Shown here: piece after piece, positions 11,750 through 23,054 of the stretch
Layout of the letters: each line of letters starts with the position of its first letter
Numbering within the stretch: the first letter of the stretch is position 1
NCBI GenBank assembly: GCA_907163375.1
Contig: CAJQUW010008939.1
Span: 1 to 64,000 of the forward strand
Origin: Prostheceraeus crozeri
Lineage: Eukaryota; Platyhelminthes; Polycladida; Euryleptidae
DNA length: 64,000 nt
Direction of reading: 5' to 3'
Position numbers and translations under genes: made by a program
Notes under the pieces: generated by a model
Seen by the model: the letters and a program-made list of their open reading frames with translations, nothing else
Told to the model about the DNA's origin: nothing
Databases searched by the model: none

Positions 11750-13194
11750 GATGATTTCAATGCCAGAGGTGTATCTATGTCAGTAATGATCCTTAGCTAT
11801 AGCGGAGTGTTATCCTGGAGAATGACACTGAACCTTCAGTCTCACTCTCACAGTAGGCTGTTGAATGAAATAATTGATTCTAAGTAGATTTTCATGTACT
11901 GACTGATTTGACACACAATATCATTGAGAAAGTCATCGGATAATGTCAAAAATTACATTTCTGTCATCGAATAATTGTTTGATGGACTTTTGCTGTAAAG
12001 TTTTGCTTTCTATTTATTGTAAGAAGAGAACGGCGTGCATTCGCTAATCTTCATTTAAATTGAAAGAAAATTTTGAGTCAATTTGGATTGAAAATTTCGG
12101 ATGCGATTGATAAAGCTTAAGTTATCAGAAAAATGAATTGATATCGCGTTGGTATTCAGTTGTGCAAATAGGAGAAGCATCATGCAAGCGTTTACATAAA
12201 ACATACATCATGACATATTGATCGCTTTCGGTTTCTTTTGAGCATAAGTGCTTGTTGCATTGTTCTCTGTCATCATCTTATTTATAGCGTTTAACCCATG
12301 TCTGGAATAATAGAGTCCGTTCTACATAAGTCCCCAATTTTAAACATGCAATAATCAGAATGAACATGCAATAGAAGGTAAGAGACAGCATATTTCACAA
12401 CATTTATTGTGTTCGCGTTGGTATGACTTTCAGTGAATTTATGCAGGTATCCCCTGTCAATTCACTCAATTGTCATTTTGAAAGGTCTTCAGAAGACTCC
12501 ACTTCCCCCAAATGCAAGAATGCGAATAACGACCATATTTTCTGTAACCATGAGGGCTTGGAAAGGTCTATATCGATGAACTTCGATATCAATGCAAGAA
12601 ATGTAAGTCTGGTATTCGAAAACATTCCAACTCACTACTTGGCTGTCTACCAAAGATGCTCGAAATATGCAGGATATGTGTATCACTAGTGTCTATTTCG
12701 ATGACAAGTATGAATAATTTATACTTGGACTACTCCTCGACCATGTCATTCGAACTGCATGGCGTCATATCTTTATTTTGAGGACATTACGACCTCGAAT
12801 TACCGACGCGAACTTCAAAAAGTTGCTGTTTAGGCTCATCAGGCCATTGACCTAATGGAATGATGTTGCTCGGCATTTATTGAACCATTTATCTTAAACA
12901 TTGGACTATATTTATTGGAAGTCTGTAATCGGGATGTATTAGGCCATCTTCAATCATTCGAAGACACGAAGTCTCTAGATCATTGAGCAAGACAGTAATA
13001 ACCACATTCTGTATTATTTATTGCCTCCTTTAAATTATCTGGACAGTTAATATTCAACTCTTAACGCAGCATCTCCTTCATTCCTTGCTGTGCCTTCTAT
13101 TTAGCTTAAATCAGCACGCTCTTGATACATTACCTGACTGTCTGTGATCTTGCCTGCAATGATGCGTCGATGGCCCAATGCAGAACGAGACAGA
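11750..13194. other. Spacer between the inverted vWA copies
   Basis: About 1.45 kb of AT-rich DNA separates the heads of copies 1 and 2. An 88-codon open frame at 12423-12689 has no recognisable domain. I see no inverted-repeat continuation of the gene arms into this spacer. Confidence 0.5.
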
Positions 13195-13342
13195 CAGGTG
13201 AAGAGACGAGAAGAGAGAGAAACTGTTTCACTTGAATTGCTAGCTCTGTGACGTTCCGCTGTGACGCCAATTCTCAATGACGATGTTGCCATGACGAATG
13301 ACTCAGAGTGTCGTTGCCTTCCAAATATAACTGATTCTAGCG

Positions 13343-13349
13343 TATAAAT
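13343..13349 (+). promoter_or_regulatory. TATA box of vWA copy 2
   Basis: TATAAAT sits 53 bp before the start codon, placing transcription start near 13373-13380. About 150 bp further upstream is shared with copy 3 (homology traceable to about 13195), so the promoter region as well as the gene was copied. Confidence 0.65.
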
Positions 13350-13401
13350 TGCGCCGCAGACGGGAATTCCAGCATTCAATCTACAATACAAGCGATCAAG
13401 A

Positions 13402-15024
13402 ATGACGAAGCCTGAACTCAACAAACGAAGCAGCAGTAAAGCATCCGCTGCATCTGTTGCAGATCCCTCGACATCAACACCGCCTCCAGCTGACATGATC
13501 AACCAGCCAATTGAGATTGTCTTCTGCTTCGACACGACCAGATCTATGAGGAGTGTCATCACTACGGTGAAGGACCGAGTAATTGAGCTGACGGAGCGAT
13601 TGCTTGCCGATATCCCAGGTATTCGGATCGGAATCCTGGCACACGGAGATTACGGAGAACCTTACCTTCTGCAACAACTGGACTTTACAACCGATGCACC
13701 GGAGCTATGCCATTTTGTACGCAGCGTGAGAGGCACAAGTGGTGGTGGTGATAGCAGAGAGTGCTATGAGTTGGCTTTACACGAGGTGCGCACCAGCTTC
13801 TCATGGCGTCCCGGCACTCGAAAGCGTCTCGTCATCATTGGAGACAATTTACCACACGACATCACCAGCAGCAGAAACCTACGCAAGTTAGATTGGCGTC
13901 AAGAGACACAAGCCTTGAAGGAGGAGTTGAGTGTAAGGATTTACAGTGTGCAAGCGCGCGATGTTTCAGGAAAAGACTGCTTCTGGAAGGCGTTGGCCGA
14001 CATGACAGGTGGAAAATACCTCCAACTGAGCAATATGAGCAGCATCTTCGACTTCTTGATGGCCATCTGCTACCTGGAGCACGGAGTGGAGTTCTTTGAT
14101 GCCTACGGAGAGGAGGTGCGTGGAAGGAGCGATCCTATTGCAAGCGATGTCAATGCCATGTTGTCGAGACTGGATAACCCATCCACTGAGTCAGTCCCCG
14201 ACAGTACTGCTACAACACGAGGTGATGACGATGAGAAAGATGAAGAGATTCGAGAGAGAATACGGAGAATACTTCATCCTCCAATGAAGAGAAAACGTCT
14301 AACCGCTGGTGCCAAGAAGAGAACATCTCCATCTGCAACTGCAAAACGGCTGACTGCAGCTGCCAAAGCACAGAAGTCAAACAAGACTGTCTCCAAGCAA
14401 CTGAGACCTAAGAGAGAGACTGAAGAAACCCCATGCCTGCCTCACCCCTTGCGTCTCACTGGTCGCTGGTCAGCATGGCAAGTCTTGGCTGCTAGACATG
14501 AGCACACTCTCGGTCTCTCTCATGACCAAGTGCGTCGTTTTGGTCTCGGTTGGATACGCACTAAACTCCGAGTCAACAACCGACAGCCTCAACACAGAAT
14601 CCTTGTGGAGTTGGGCGTACGACCCGACACCACTGACGTCGCCACATCACCCACTGTCCTCTATTCCCGAATCCTTCGTCCAAACGCCGCCAACACACTC
14701 TCCACTCTCATGCAAGGTAACAAACAGCTGAAGTGGCACATCCATCGAGCCCTGTTGCGAGGAAGAAGAGTGGACATCCGATGGACAAGAGTGGACGGCG
14801 ATGCAGACAACACAAGCAAGAGCACAACAAAATCCAACACCACCACTTCTATAAGACGACAACGACGCCTTCTTCTCAAATGCAACAGCTACGCGTGGAA
14901 CAGCGGCAGAGTGGTGCGTGCTCAAGATGGCAATGGCCTTCTATCAGAGCGATGTCCACGTCCTCGTTTGATGAGCCGCTTCATGCGAGACTTGAAGGAA
15001 CAGAGCCAGATGGAGGTGGAATAA
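13402..15024 (+). CDS. vWA-domain protein, copy 2 (540 aa), altered metal site
   Basis: A single uninterrupted frame. Residues about 36-230 form a von Willebrand A domain, with the IEIVFCFDTT strand and metal-site loop, a GDYGEPYLLQ segment, the GGGD loop and IIGDNLPHD. After this come a basic, nuclear-signal-like stretch (PPMKRKRLTAGAKKR, about residue 287) and a C-terminal region of unknown type, rich in Arg, which begins near WSAWQVLAARHEHTLGLSHD. There is no signal peptide or membrane segment, so an intracellular protein is likely. The loop DxTxS normally carries a Gly. Here it reads DTTRSM, a Gly-to-Arg change at residue 47 not seen in copies 1 and 3, and one Glu of the GEEP segment is missing. 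It may be expressed but altered in metal binding. Function unknown. Confidence 0.85.
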   Translation: MTKPELNKRSSSKASAASVADPSTSTPPPADMINQPIEIVFCFDTTRSMRSVITTVKDRVIELTERLLADIPGIRIGILAHGDYGEPYLLQQLDFTTDAPELCHFVRSVRGTSGGGDSRECYELALHEVRTSFSWRPGTRKRLVIIGDNLPHDITSSRNLRKLDWRQETQALKEELSVRIYSVQARDVSGKDCFWKALADMTGGKYLQLSNMSSIFDFLMAICYLEHGVEFFDAYGEEVRGRSDPIASDVNAMLSRLDNPSTESVPDSTATTRGDDDEKDEEIRERIRRILHPPMKRKRLTAGAKKRTSPSATAKRLTAAAKAQKSNKTVSKQLRPKRETEETPCLPHPLRLTGRWSAWQVLAARHEHTLGLSHDQVRRFGLGWIRTKLRVNNRQPQHRILVELGVRPDTTDVATSPTVLYSRILRPNAANTLSTLMQGNKQLKWHIHRALLRGRRVDIRWTRVDGDADNTSKSTTKSNTTTSIRRQRRLLLKCNSYAWNSGRVVRAQDGNGLLSERCPRPRLMSRFMRDLKEQSQMEVE

Positions 15025-15164
15025 ACGACTGACTGACTGACAGAACTGCATTTTCTTAGGCGAAGAAGACTTGTGTGATTTGTCCAGCATCGATGTTATC
15101 ATTACGCACAAGCCGTCTGTGTACAGTGTTGTAATTAATGTGATTGCTGATTATGTACGTTTGT

Positions 15165-15170
15165 AATAAA
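15165..15170 (+). terminator. Polyadenylation signal of vWA copy 2
   Basis: AATAAA lies about 140 bp after the stop codon. Homology with the other copies ends shortly after it, so the duplicated unit runs from about 13195 to about 15180. Confidence 0.65.
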
Positions 15171-15189
15171 ATGCTTTTTTACTAAGACA

Positions 15190-16129
15190 AAGACTGCTTT
15201 TCTCTCCGTACTTTAATGGGAATCCTCCTTGGAAAAAAGAAATTTTTGAACGACTAATAGTATATATACATCCTAGATGGATAAACTACAATGATTCAAA
15301 AATCCAGGGACTCATGACTACATGACAATTTACAATAATAGGATTGAGATAAATCAGAAATTGACAGAAAGTTAAGAATCACACCCTATTATCATGGGAA
15401 TCGTTTTTTGTAATCGGTTAAAAATGCTCTCAACCATCAAAAACTTAGATTCAAGAGATTTGAATTCAAATCCGTAAAATCCAATGTCAATGAATGTATT
15501 ATTATTATTATGTTCAAAAACAGGTCTAATTAGAAAGTTTGCTGGCAAAACGATGCCATTCTTCATAGGGTCAATAATCAACTCGATTACATAAATTTAA
15601 TATCATCGTACGAATATGTGCATGTAGAGCATACATTTATGACCAATCGGTCCCTAGGGCGCCAAAGGCTCTTTGCTTGGTTTTCACGTTTAGAATAAGT
15701 ATTTCACTTGCATTTACGTTTGTTTCTCTGTCATCAGCACGTTAGAAGTTGAATTTCAGATCCAACAGTTAACTTGTAGTTCATAGATGTGGAAAGGCCA
15801 AATAGAAATCCCTGGTGACCCTTGTAGTCTGCAGCAATGCCCACCACAACGCATGTTCCCTAGTATACCTACTTTCAGGCAATCACTGTCCCTCTAAAGC
15901 GGCAAAGCAAATAGAGCTCGTTATGTCAGGAAAATATGCAGGGAAACATCTGATACTACTTTTTCCAGGCAAACTGGTTCTATGCAATCTTTTATGGCTA
16001 GCAACTGAGAACCGCTGTTGAAAGTGCACATAAAATGACGCATTCTAACTAATTGAAGCCGACTCTGAGAAAAGCCCACCCGAATGATACCATAACAAAT
16101 AGAAGCCCACTCTGTAATGAAACGCCCAT
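15190..16129. other. AT-rich DNA without recognised gene
   Basis: No supported gene. The minus-strand open frame at 16193-15921 borders the Penelope RT relic and may be further decayed pol sequence, but I could not match it to RT motifs. Confidence 0.4.
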
Positions 16130-16447
16130 CTACACCAGGCTTGCCGTGGAAATGTATATCAATGGCAGTTTTGCCACTTCGGAGATATAGCACCTCCGCG
16201 GAGATATTGTGAAAATTTCGGAGATAGAGAGATATTTTTTAGAAGATGATAAAATCGTGCTGAAAAGCCAAGCACAATGGATAAATTCCTTAACAGTCAT
16301 ACCCATGATATTGATATCTTTCCAATATCTTTGGACGAGGTTATCAATAACTTCAAGAGCATTATCAATCGGGAACATGCTGACTACATCCAACGAGATG
16401 AAAGCAAAATTATCATCACAAGAAATGTTACGTAGGATTGTGTTCAA
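16130..16447 (-). pseudogene. Penelope-like element reverse transcriptase fragment
   Basis: The minus-strand frame reads FAFISLDVVSMFPIDNALEV, then RYWKDI and a following segment. This is the Penelope RT motif in which FVSLDVVSLFT-like residues contain the first catalytic Asp. The frame then runs into unrelated residues and a stop, and the second catalytic block is not visible. This is a 5'- and 3'-truncated relic. Confidence 0.6.
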
Positions 16448-19400
16448 ATAAAAAGTGCTGTTGAAATGAGCCGGTTCGAGCTTTACTAGTTCATATAAAA
16501 TTTGACTTAAATCCCATCTATTTATTTAGTAGGTGTATTATTCCGTTAGATGCTATAGGTCTCAGGGAGATTGCTTAACACATAGCTTTAATTGTAATGT
16601 TAAGAATATCGTGTGTGAATTTTGTAAAGTAATGTAAAAGCATTATATCTGTAAAAAAACCATATCGGATTTTCAAGGACTAGATACTAGAGCAACAATT
16701 GCAGTATTAAAAATCGTGATGATTCCTAGTGCGTTGAGTGCGCATATTCGGAGCGATTGTGACTGTAGTATTGATGGACCACTTGTTAGGTGAAGATTCT
16801 TACGTGTGTTGGAAGTTCTGTTGATGCCGCATTGTGTGAAGCTAGATTGATTCAATCTCGTTTGAAAGTAATAGTACAGCTCGTCATAAACGACAAGCTT
16901 CTTGATTGGTCGCAAGTAAATGTCTCTATAATTATCACTTTAATAATTTATATGTAATCAGCTGTGCGTGTATCTCTTTTTGGCTCTTAAAAGTGTCGAT
17001 AATGGGTTGAACCCGAAGTGTCCGGTGTAAAAAAATCGTTTCTTCAAAACTTACGACTCCATAAAAGAAAGAGGGAGCTAGAATTATTTTTCAAATTTTT
17101 TCCCATTTGCCAAAATGAGAAAACCTCCCGTTGGTGGTCATAAGCTTTGTGTTCGGAATGTTGGCTCATGCTCAATAATTTATACTTATTTTTCTCCATC
17201 ATCAACAATGGTGCTGTAAATCTCTCACCTTAGCTTCCACCGTGTGTATTTTTGAAGACTTATCGATCGTGACTTCGTTGCGACTAGGACGAAATTCCTT
17301 ACTATCTTGAAAATACATATATGTGTGCCTGTCGTTTTTAGTCCGTGCTTTTTGCACATTATTTTTTCGGTAAAGCTCCTGTCAATGCATCATGTTACCG
17401 TTTTTTCTCAAATTGTCAAACATTTCCTTGTAACTGAATTTGAGAAGGAAAAAGGGGGAAAGAACGCTGCGACGTGGCCCCGGAATATCGAAGCTTCATG
17501 CAGTTTCTTTAATTATTTACGCCACAAGGAACGGAGACAGAGAATTGAACGACTCTGAGAATTGAGTGCTTAGGCGACTCGAATCCAAGGTGGATCGCAC
17601 TAGATGACGGAGCAGATACCATCCGGTGTGGCAATTCATCAATAATCAGTACCAAAAATTAGTGGGAAGAGCGGAAAAAACAATAAACAAATATACCACC
17701 TCAGCCCGATCGTCCCCACCCCCCCCCCCCCATAAGCACGAGCAAAGAGCCATGGTATCGGCCCTGTCAGCGCCCTCGTGGGACGAAGCTCTATGACTGG
17801 TAGCGGAACAGACGCTTCAAGACAGTGTTGGCGGGGAAACCTTCCTGTACTCTTATCGGTGACTATTAGAAGATCAAGACCGCAAAAGCCTTGTGCTTGA
17901 CTTCTGCGCCGCAGGAGCTTCGATTGTACACAGCTAACAATGCACAGGCGCTTGGACGTGGCGATTGCACATTACTTATCGAGACTCTAGAGGTACTCGT
18001 CCTAGAAAAGGTGGATCCTGAGATAGTAGGCCTTATCGGTCCTGATCTGTGACTCTAGGCTGAGAGGCAAGCCTGCTGCCCAATCCTGGAGTCGAACCCT
18101 TCGGCGGCTTTCAACAAAACATCAGCATCTCCGAGACAAGCTCAAAAGCAGACACCAAACCTGAGCAACAGGATTAGGTTCAGATACTGAACCGAGGATA
18201 GGATGCATTGCCGCAACCTAATGAAGTGCTGCTGGGCCCCCAGATTCTCTGGGACAGCGGCGGACCGTATCCCGATCCTCTAACAGACTGTGAACCTGAC
18301 TTATACAATGACACAAATTCTGCACCTCCTATTACTTCGCGAGCGCTTACTCCGTCCTCTTCAAGGCGTCATAATCCTGTTAATTCCAACAATAACTCTG
18401 ACAACACTGATTTTCAGAAGCAGCCCGCCTAGCATGTTATTTTCCTATCTCGTGTGCTACTGCAAAAGCTTTCAGGCCTTGCTCGCGTCAACTATTTGTC
18501 CGTTTCATAGTGTGAAATATTTACTTGGTTAATTATGTGATATTGTTGATGTGCTTTGGATGGGCTGAACTCTATGACTGCATGACTGCTATTATCTGAT
18601 GTGTGTTGTCTGATATCATGAATCTATGTATGTATCTTAGACCTTGTAGAACTTAAATTACAAATCATCGCTTCTGGCAACTCTGGCTTGGTAGCTAACT
18701 CTCGAATTGGGAAATAATTGTCTCTGGTTTCTAAGAATAAAGCGAGTTTTGATGTCCGATATTTCATATTTCCTTTGTCAAGGACCATATACAATTTTTA
18801 CAATTTTTTTTACGAAGATGTTATCAATTTTTTTCACTGCCATCCACAATTTAAAAGCTTGACTGTTATTCCATTGTAGATCATTTATAGAGTCATGATG
18901 TTCGTTTTTCTTTCCCGCACGTTTTTTCGATGGGAGAACACATTTCGGTAGCATTAAGAGGTCAGTCCACGCTTCAATAGTGTTGCTGTGATACCTCCTT
19001 TAATGAATCAGAAAGAACTTTACCAAATTTCTGCCTTGCATTGTAAGGAATGAATTTCAGAGTTGGTCGTTGGAGTGCCATTACTTCATCAAGTAATGGC
19101 AATGGATGTAATGGCATGTTGATATCCTTGAATTTCTTTTTTGAGAAATTTTCAAAACTTAAAGGGGAAGTACACTCCAAATAACATTTTGTCTCAAATC
19201 ATCAAGCATTGCATAGTCGAAACGAAGGTACTTTCCGTTGAAGTTGGAATAGGAGCAGACTGAACTCCTGAGACTCCTGAGAATCAAGCATGAGACTAGC
19301 CATCTTCATAGACTGATGAGAGCTACTCTTAGACAACCTATCTTGTTATCCCAAAGAATCTATGTTGGTGTTGTTAAAGGTATCACAACAGGACAATGTT

Positions 19401-19480
19401 TTTGATAAATTCAAGGAGGTAGCTTTAACATTTTCCTTTTCTTCAGCATTAGTGCACGATTGCTGTAGTACAAATTCGAT
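16448..19480. other. No recognised gene; low-complexity tracts
   Basis: It contains a C14-type run near 17718. A frame at 18208-18432 (74 aa, Pro/Ser/Asn-rich near its end) sits in locally GC-richer DNA (about 17.7-18.4 kb) with an AATAAA near 18737. It could be the tail of an old retroelement, but I cannot name one. The minus frame at 19180-18974 has no recognisable domain. Confidence 0.35.
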
Positions 19481-19485
19481 CGTTT

Positions 19486-19552
19486 TGTAATCATTAAGAT
19501 TTAGCCACTGTAGATTATCCACTTAGATTATCCACTGTAATCATTAAGATTT
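19486..19552 (+). repeat. Local tandem duplication (about 48-bp spacing)
   Basis: TGTAATCATTAAGATTTAG occurs twice about 48 bp apart, and TAGATTATCCACT is also doubled between the copies. A small replication-type duplication with no evident function. Confidence 0.6.
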
Positions 19553-19559
19553 AGGTGGG

Positions 19560-21690
19560 AGCGCGCTGCAGTCCTGACCTAACTTAATAATTAACTTACA
19601 ATTAGTGTAACGGCGCACTACTGAAAGATACTCGCAGTATCAAGGTAAGACCTTGAAACATTGACTCTTCTATTAAATCACAATCTTCACACTAACAAAT
19701 TCAAAATTCAATCAAGAAGGATCAGTTAGCGGTTGAGAACAGTTAGGAGGTTATCAGCAGAGTTCCAATACAGCACATGAGTTACAGAGGAGCTCCGAGA
19801 GGCGGAACACGGCAACTCAATCGATCGTCCGTCACCTTTGAGGGTGATCCTCGATGTCTTTCACGAACACGCGGTCGGCAGTGCAGATATGTTATCTCGC
19901 TTGTTGTTTTTTTATCTTCACCTGGGCTTGCCCGTTATATAGTCCATGTTGCCCGGCAGCGTTTGTTTCGACGTGTTGTCTTGCCTTTTCCATGGAGTCC
20001 CCATGTCATTTCCATGATACTACCACGTCAGTTATTTGTTCACTGATTCCGTCTTTGCTCCTTCCATTTAATCCGGGTGGATTAGGCTTTGACCGTTCTG
20101 AACTTTAGCCTTTGACGCTATTTAATTCTCTCTCTACCTAATTGTATTTTAATTTCTAACTTTCTAGATAATTATATTATTTATTTCCTATCAATACTGT
20201 ATATATTAATTTTATCAACTGTACCCTACTACTAATTATTTCTACTGTACTACTGTATGGGATGTATCATTCGCTGAAGTGTAATCCCTAATGTCTCTAT
20301 CCTAATATGTCGGATTACAGTTTTATCTAAATTATACATTTATGGGAATTAATCATTTTTTCGTAGATGATAAGTTCTTTAAGTATTCAGATTCGCTTTT
20401 AATATCAGGGATTCCAATTATTTTAAAACTCAGTCACGTGAAGATAAACTTTATGAAGACTATCATGTACAAGATTTGAAGAAATGTAAGGGATATTTCT
20501 TCCTCTTGTTGCACATTAACAGGACTGTTCCCGCGTATCCAAATACTCAGATTATACAGACTGTCAGTAGCCTATGAATGAATACTATCTCAGTAACGGT
20601 TTAATTATTATAAAAGTAATTTCCGGAAATTTCGGCCACTCGGGAATTTCCGAAAATTCGCTCCGAGCAGTTTGCATTGTCTTCTATTTCGTTGTCGGAA
20701 ATTGTACCTAGTCATAGCTTGCAGCATTGGCTAGCGTGTGACGTTTTAATTAGTGATATGATTATGTAAATTACATAAGGTCATGAGACCGATGCCCTCT
20801 TCCGAATATCCTGGTTGCGCAAATGTTAACGATATTCATATTTTATCAAACGAGAAATGTTAAACAAATTTATATACTGCATTTATTATATGATGCTCAT
20901 TTCACTATACGTGACTGTTCTAGGTAATTTACTTACGTTTAGATAAGTAATTCATTCAATATACCACAGTGGCCTTTTATGACAGGTTACATAATCATCA
21001 CATAGCTTGACTATTTATACAGCTATCATTAATACACCACATCTATTTGATGATTTTATTATAACGGACCTGAATTTCAGTGCTAGCGAGTTTGGGCCGG
21101 GCAAAAGTAGGCACAGTTCTAACTCTGAGGCACTCTATAGACAATATGGTAGGATATTTTTGTAGGGTACAATGGGGTCACTGTATCTTACAGTGTCTTA
21201 CATGAAATCCTTATGTCACTCCAGAATGCACAGCATTTGTCCAAGATATCACAATGTCATGATTGAAGGTCTCTTTGTCTGTCATGATTTCACTTTGCTG
21301 ATAACTTCTGCGCTATGTCCTTCACGAATTGTTAAGTTCTTACTTGATTCTATGACTGTCCTTATTGAAATCCAAAGCTTGTACTTACTTTACTTTATGC
21401 CTTTAGCGTCCTTTTCTTCACCTCCGTTGGGTTGGACGAAAATTCTTCATAGAATGCCTCCAGGTACACCTATCTAGGGCGTCGGCTTCGATCGGAACTG
21501 AAGAGCAATTCTAATTAATCTCTAATTTAACATTAATTTCAGCTAAGAAATTGTAATTCATGCATAATTGGCTATTGCAATTCAAATGAATTATGACGAG
21601 TAATGAAGTAATCCATGTATATAAAACCGAATTTTCCACACTTAAATGATTATTAACCGAATAATCCGGATACACATTTCGAACCGGATA
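19560..21690. other. AT-rich DNA without recognised gene
   Basis: Open frames at 19777-20108 and 21172-21477 show no motif I recognise. A TTCCGGAAATTTC...GGGAATTTCC palindromic cluster lies near 20620-20660. I see nothing else. Confidence 0.4.
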
Positions 21691-21862
21691 ACTTCAGGTT
21701 ATTGCCAGGTTACTTGTCTAAACATGTAATGAGTAGCGCCTGCGTGAAGCGCCTCAATCTCGGATGCGGTATTAAGTGATTGCAGAAAGCAGTTCGCCCT
21801 CCACGTGCCTGCGCTAAAGCAGTGCCTTCCTGGCTAATTCACGCTCTCAACAGATGGTCCGG

Positions 21863-21873
21863 TGGCCTTGTGG
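21863..21873 (+). promoter_or_regulatory. Pol III A-box-like sequence
   Basis: TGGCCTTGTGG fits the tRNA A box (TRGYNNARNGG) with one mismatch and sits 52 bp before a B box, within the range for tRNAs with a long variable arm. It is conserved in the second copy (28162-28172, minus). Confidence 0.6.
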
Positions 21874-21914
21874 TTAGAGGGTATGCTTGCACGTCCTCTA
21901 GCTCCAACGTCGCT

Positions 21915-21924
21915 GGTTCAAACC
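21915..21924 (+). promoter_or_regulatory. Pol III B-box-like sequence
   Basis: GGTTCAAACC matches the first bases of the B-box consensus GGTTCRANNCC. The same sequence occurs in reverse complement at 28110-28119. Confidence 0.65.
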
Positions 21925-21927
21925 TAC

Positions 21928-21969
21928 CCACGACTGATGAGGCCCAAAAGGCCGAAACATGTCTCGTGG
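21928..21969 (+). ncRNA. Hammerhead ribozyme, type I, minimal stem III
   Basis: Stem I is CCACGA (21928-21933) pairing with TCGTGG (21964-21969), six base pairs. Core CTGATGA is at 21934-21940. Stem II is GGCC-CAAAA-GGCC (21941-21953, with one base of loop ambiguity). GAAA is at 21954-21957. A tiny stem III (CATG) and GTC follow, so cleavage is predicted after C21963. A very short stem III is known for hammerheads in Penelope-like elements, which may act as dimers. All conserved core positions are present. Confidence 0.88.
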
Positions 21970-22042
21970 TGGTTACATCTGTTGAGATTTGATAAATTTA
22001 TCTATTGCCAGGTTACTTGTCTAAACGGATAACTTCACTTAT

Positions 22043-22773
22043 AATTCTGCCGTGAAAAAGTAAAGAGACGTATGTCCATTTTTGACGATTTTGAGTTTTT
22101 ATCATGGTTATACTAATTCGACTGTTCTGCGTCTTGTGGTGCTACAGAAAAAGTCGTATCTCCACGGGAAAGTCGATTTTCCTAGACGTAAGTCCAAAGT
22201 TTATAATGATTAACAAGGCAGTCGGACGTATGTCCAACCTTAATGAGGCAGAGAGACGCAAGTCCGTAGCTACGTCTCTTTGCCTGAAAATTATCAGCTA
22301 ATAAATGGACTTACGTCCATTTGATAAAATTATCACAATAAGTTCGCACTATATTGATTTCTATAATGAGAATTCTTAAACATATTCTATAACATAGAAC
22401 TATAGTATATGTATCTTTCTATAAAATGAAAACCATTCTAACTACGATAAATTTCGAATATGGTGGACAATCACTTCTTTATCGAATATTCGGAATAATG
22501 TGGACATACGTCTTTATCGATGTAAAAGTAATCGCTGGACCCTTTTCAGGCAAAGAGACGGATAGTCATTTAAACCCATATAACTCACATGAGCATTAAC
22601 GTGTGACCTTTTTGATAATGCATAAAGTTAAATTACCCGGTTCTTAATACCTGAAATCATTTTCAAGTCAGTACAACTAATTTGTGCCGTTTAGCACGGT
22701 TAAACGCGTTTTAGTCTCTACTGAAAATTCTTCAAAATGGACGTACGTCTTTCTTCCTTTTCACGGCAGAATT
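22043..22773. mobile_element. MITE with GACGTA-GTCC repeats
   Basis: The terminal inverted repeats start AATTCTGCCGTGAAAA (22043) and end TTTTCACGGCAGAATT (22773), with similarity continuing about 40 bp inward through an AGACGTAYGTCCATTTT stretch. At least seven variants of GACGTAxGTCCA in both orientations are scattered inside. A 7-of-8 match (CTTCACTT / CTTCCCTT) near the two flanks may be the target duplication. No transposase. Confidence 0.7.
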
Positions 22774-22911
22774 CTTCCCTTCGTTGCATCGACCCTGCCT
22801 GCATTCCAATAAAACGGAGGAGTAGTATATCTAACGGAAAATAATCTATAATCCTTGCTATCAAATGCTGTAGGACAGAAAATCCGTTTTTGTAGAAAAC
22901 ACATAAAATGC

Positions 22912-22917
22912 TTTATT
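22912..22917 (-). terminator. Polyadenylation signal of vWA copy 3
   Basis: AATAAA on the minus strand about 140 bp beyond the stop codon, at the same place as in copy 2. Confidence 0.6.
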
Positions 22918-23054
22918 ACAAATGTACACTGTTAATTACATTAATTACAACACTGTACACAGACGGCTTGTGCGTAACGACAACATCGATGCTGTACAAA
23001 TCACACAAGTCTTCTTCGCCTTAGAAAATGCAGTTCCGTCACTCAGTCAGTCGT

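Larger units (their letters stand above)
21724..22003 (+). mobile_element. Short retroelement: tRNA-like promoter plus hammerhead ribozyme
   Basis: A 280-bp insertion lies between two exact 23-bp direct repeats (21701-21723 and 22004-22026, each starting ATTGCCAGG), which are its target-site duplication. Inside are RNA polymerase III-like A and B boxes and, 10 bp after the B box, a complete hammerhead ribozyme core. The last 170 bp are closely matched on the minus strand near 28.05-28.21 kb, beside a Penelope GIY-YIG tail. There is no coding capacity, so this is a SINE-like unit or a solo piece of a Penelope terminal repeat. The long, exact target duplication indicates recent retrotransposition. 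Confidence 0.8.

Noticed and set aside
12423..12689. 88-codon open frame in the spacer of the vWA pair
   Set aside because: No domain, no splice partners and no supporting homology that I can recognise. The length is within chance for this composition.
17715..17735. Poly-C run (others near 30259, 34681 and 57361)
   Set aside because: Low-complexity tracts without conserved context. Reported only as sequence texture.
20625..20665. GGGAATTTCC palindrome resembling an NF-kappa-B site
   Set aside because: Short and isolated, with no gene or promoter nearby. It cannot be told from chance.
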